A stretch of DNA of 5,316 bases from Bacillota bacterium (GTDB taxonomy: Bacteria; Bacillota; Clostridia; Lachnospirales; Lachnospiraceae): contig JAEYPP010000059.1 of assembly GCA_023410575.1 (NCBI GenBank), forward strand, positions 1 through 5,316, given 5' to 3'. Positions 5,260 to 5,316 of this stretch are shown here, piece after piece. The notes below the pieces were generated by a model. It had not been told where the DNA came from. It did not search any database and saw only the letters and a list, made by a program, of their open reading frames with translations. Positions within the stretch are counted from its first letter, which is position 1, and every line of letters starts with the position of its first letter. The translations under genes were made by a program, and so were the position numbers.

Positions 5260-5316
5260 CTACTTCTTACCAGTCTTACCAACTTTACGTCTGATCACTT
5301 CATCAGAATACTTGAT
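5260..5316 (-). CDS. rplF: 50S ribosomal protein L6, C-terminal end (partial)
   Basis: Only the last 18 codons and a TAG stop are inside the window; the gene begins beyond the right edge. The readable end is IKYSDEVIRRKVGKTGKK, which matches the conserved basic tail of bacterial L6 (the usual form is KGIKY-x-x-E-x-IRRK-x-GK-x-x-K). L6 sits near the GTPase-associated centre and sarcin-ricin loop of the large subunit. The stop is followed after 17 nt by the rplR start, and the rplR ribosome binding site lies in that gap, as expected inside the spc operon (rplF-rplR-rpsE). Too little is visible to judge the rest of the protein. Confidence 0.93.
   Translation of the reverse strand: MKYSDEVIRRKVGKTGKK

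Overview
This window is a stretch of the conserved ribosomal-protein (spc) gene cluster of a low-GC Gram-positive bacterium, read entirely on the minus strand. AT-rich intergenic DNA, strong AGGAGG-type ribosome binding sites, a four-cysteine zinc-type adenylate kinase LID, a C+ (zinc-type) L36 and the order secY-adk-map-infA-rpmJ all point to Firmicutes. The protein sequences resemble Clostridia, most likely Lachnospiraceae; that family assignment is by recollection and was not searched.

Layout in transcription order (right to left): the last 18 codons of rplF (L6), then rplR (L18), rpsE (S5), rpmD (L30), rplO (L15), secY, adk, map, infA (IF-1) and rpmJ (L36). rpmJ is too short for a usual ORF cutoff but is intact. 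The window ends in the 83-nt leader that should precede rpsM. From rplF to secY the genes are packed with gaps of 1-24 nt and each has a strong Shine-Dalgarno, so this is one transcription unit. Gaps then widen: secY-adk 146 nt, adk-map 70 nt, map-infA 105 nt and infA-rpmJ 220 nt. No gene-free stretch exceeds 300 bases.

Functionally the cluster joins large- and small-subunit ribosomal proteins with the Sec translocon channel, adenylate kinase, N-terminal methionine removal and initiation factor 1, so protein synthesis, export, processing and energy balance are produced together.

The less ordinary content lies in the gaps. A long hairpin between secY and adk has its T-tract on the antisense side. 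A perfect 28-nt palindrome spans the adk stop codon. A terminator-like hairpin followed by a consensus-like sigma-A promoter lies between infA and rpmJ and suggests that the alpha-type operon (rpmJ-rpsM and onward) is a separate transcription unit. Start sites of infA and rplO should be moved downstream of the longest open frame. I found no mobile element, CRISPR array, RNA gene or unknown protein system; the coding content is ordinary housekeeping.
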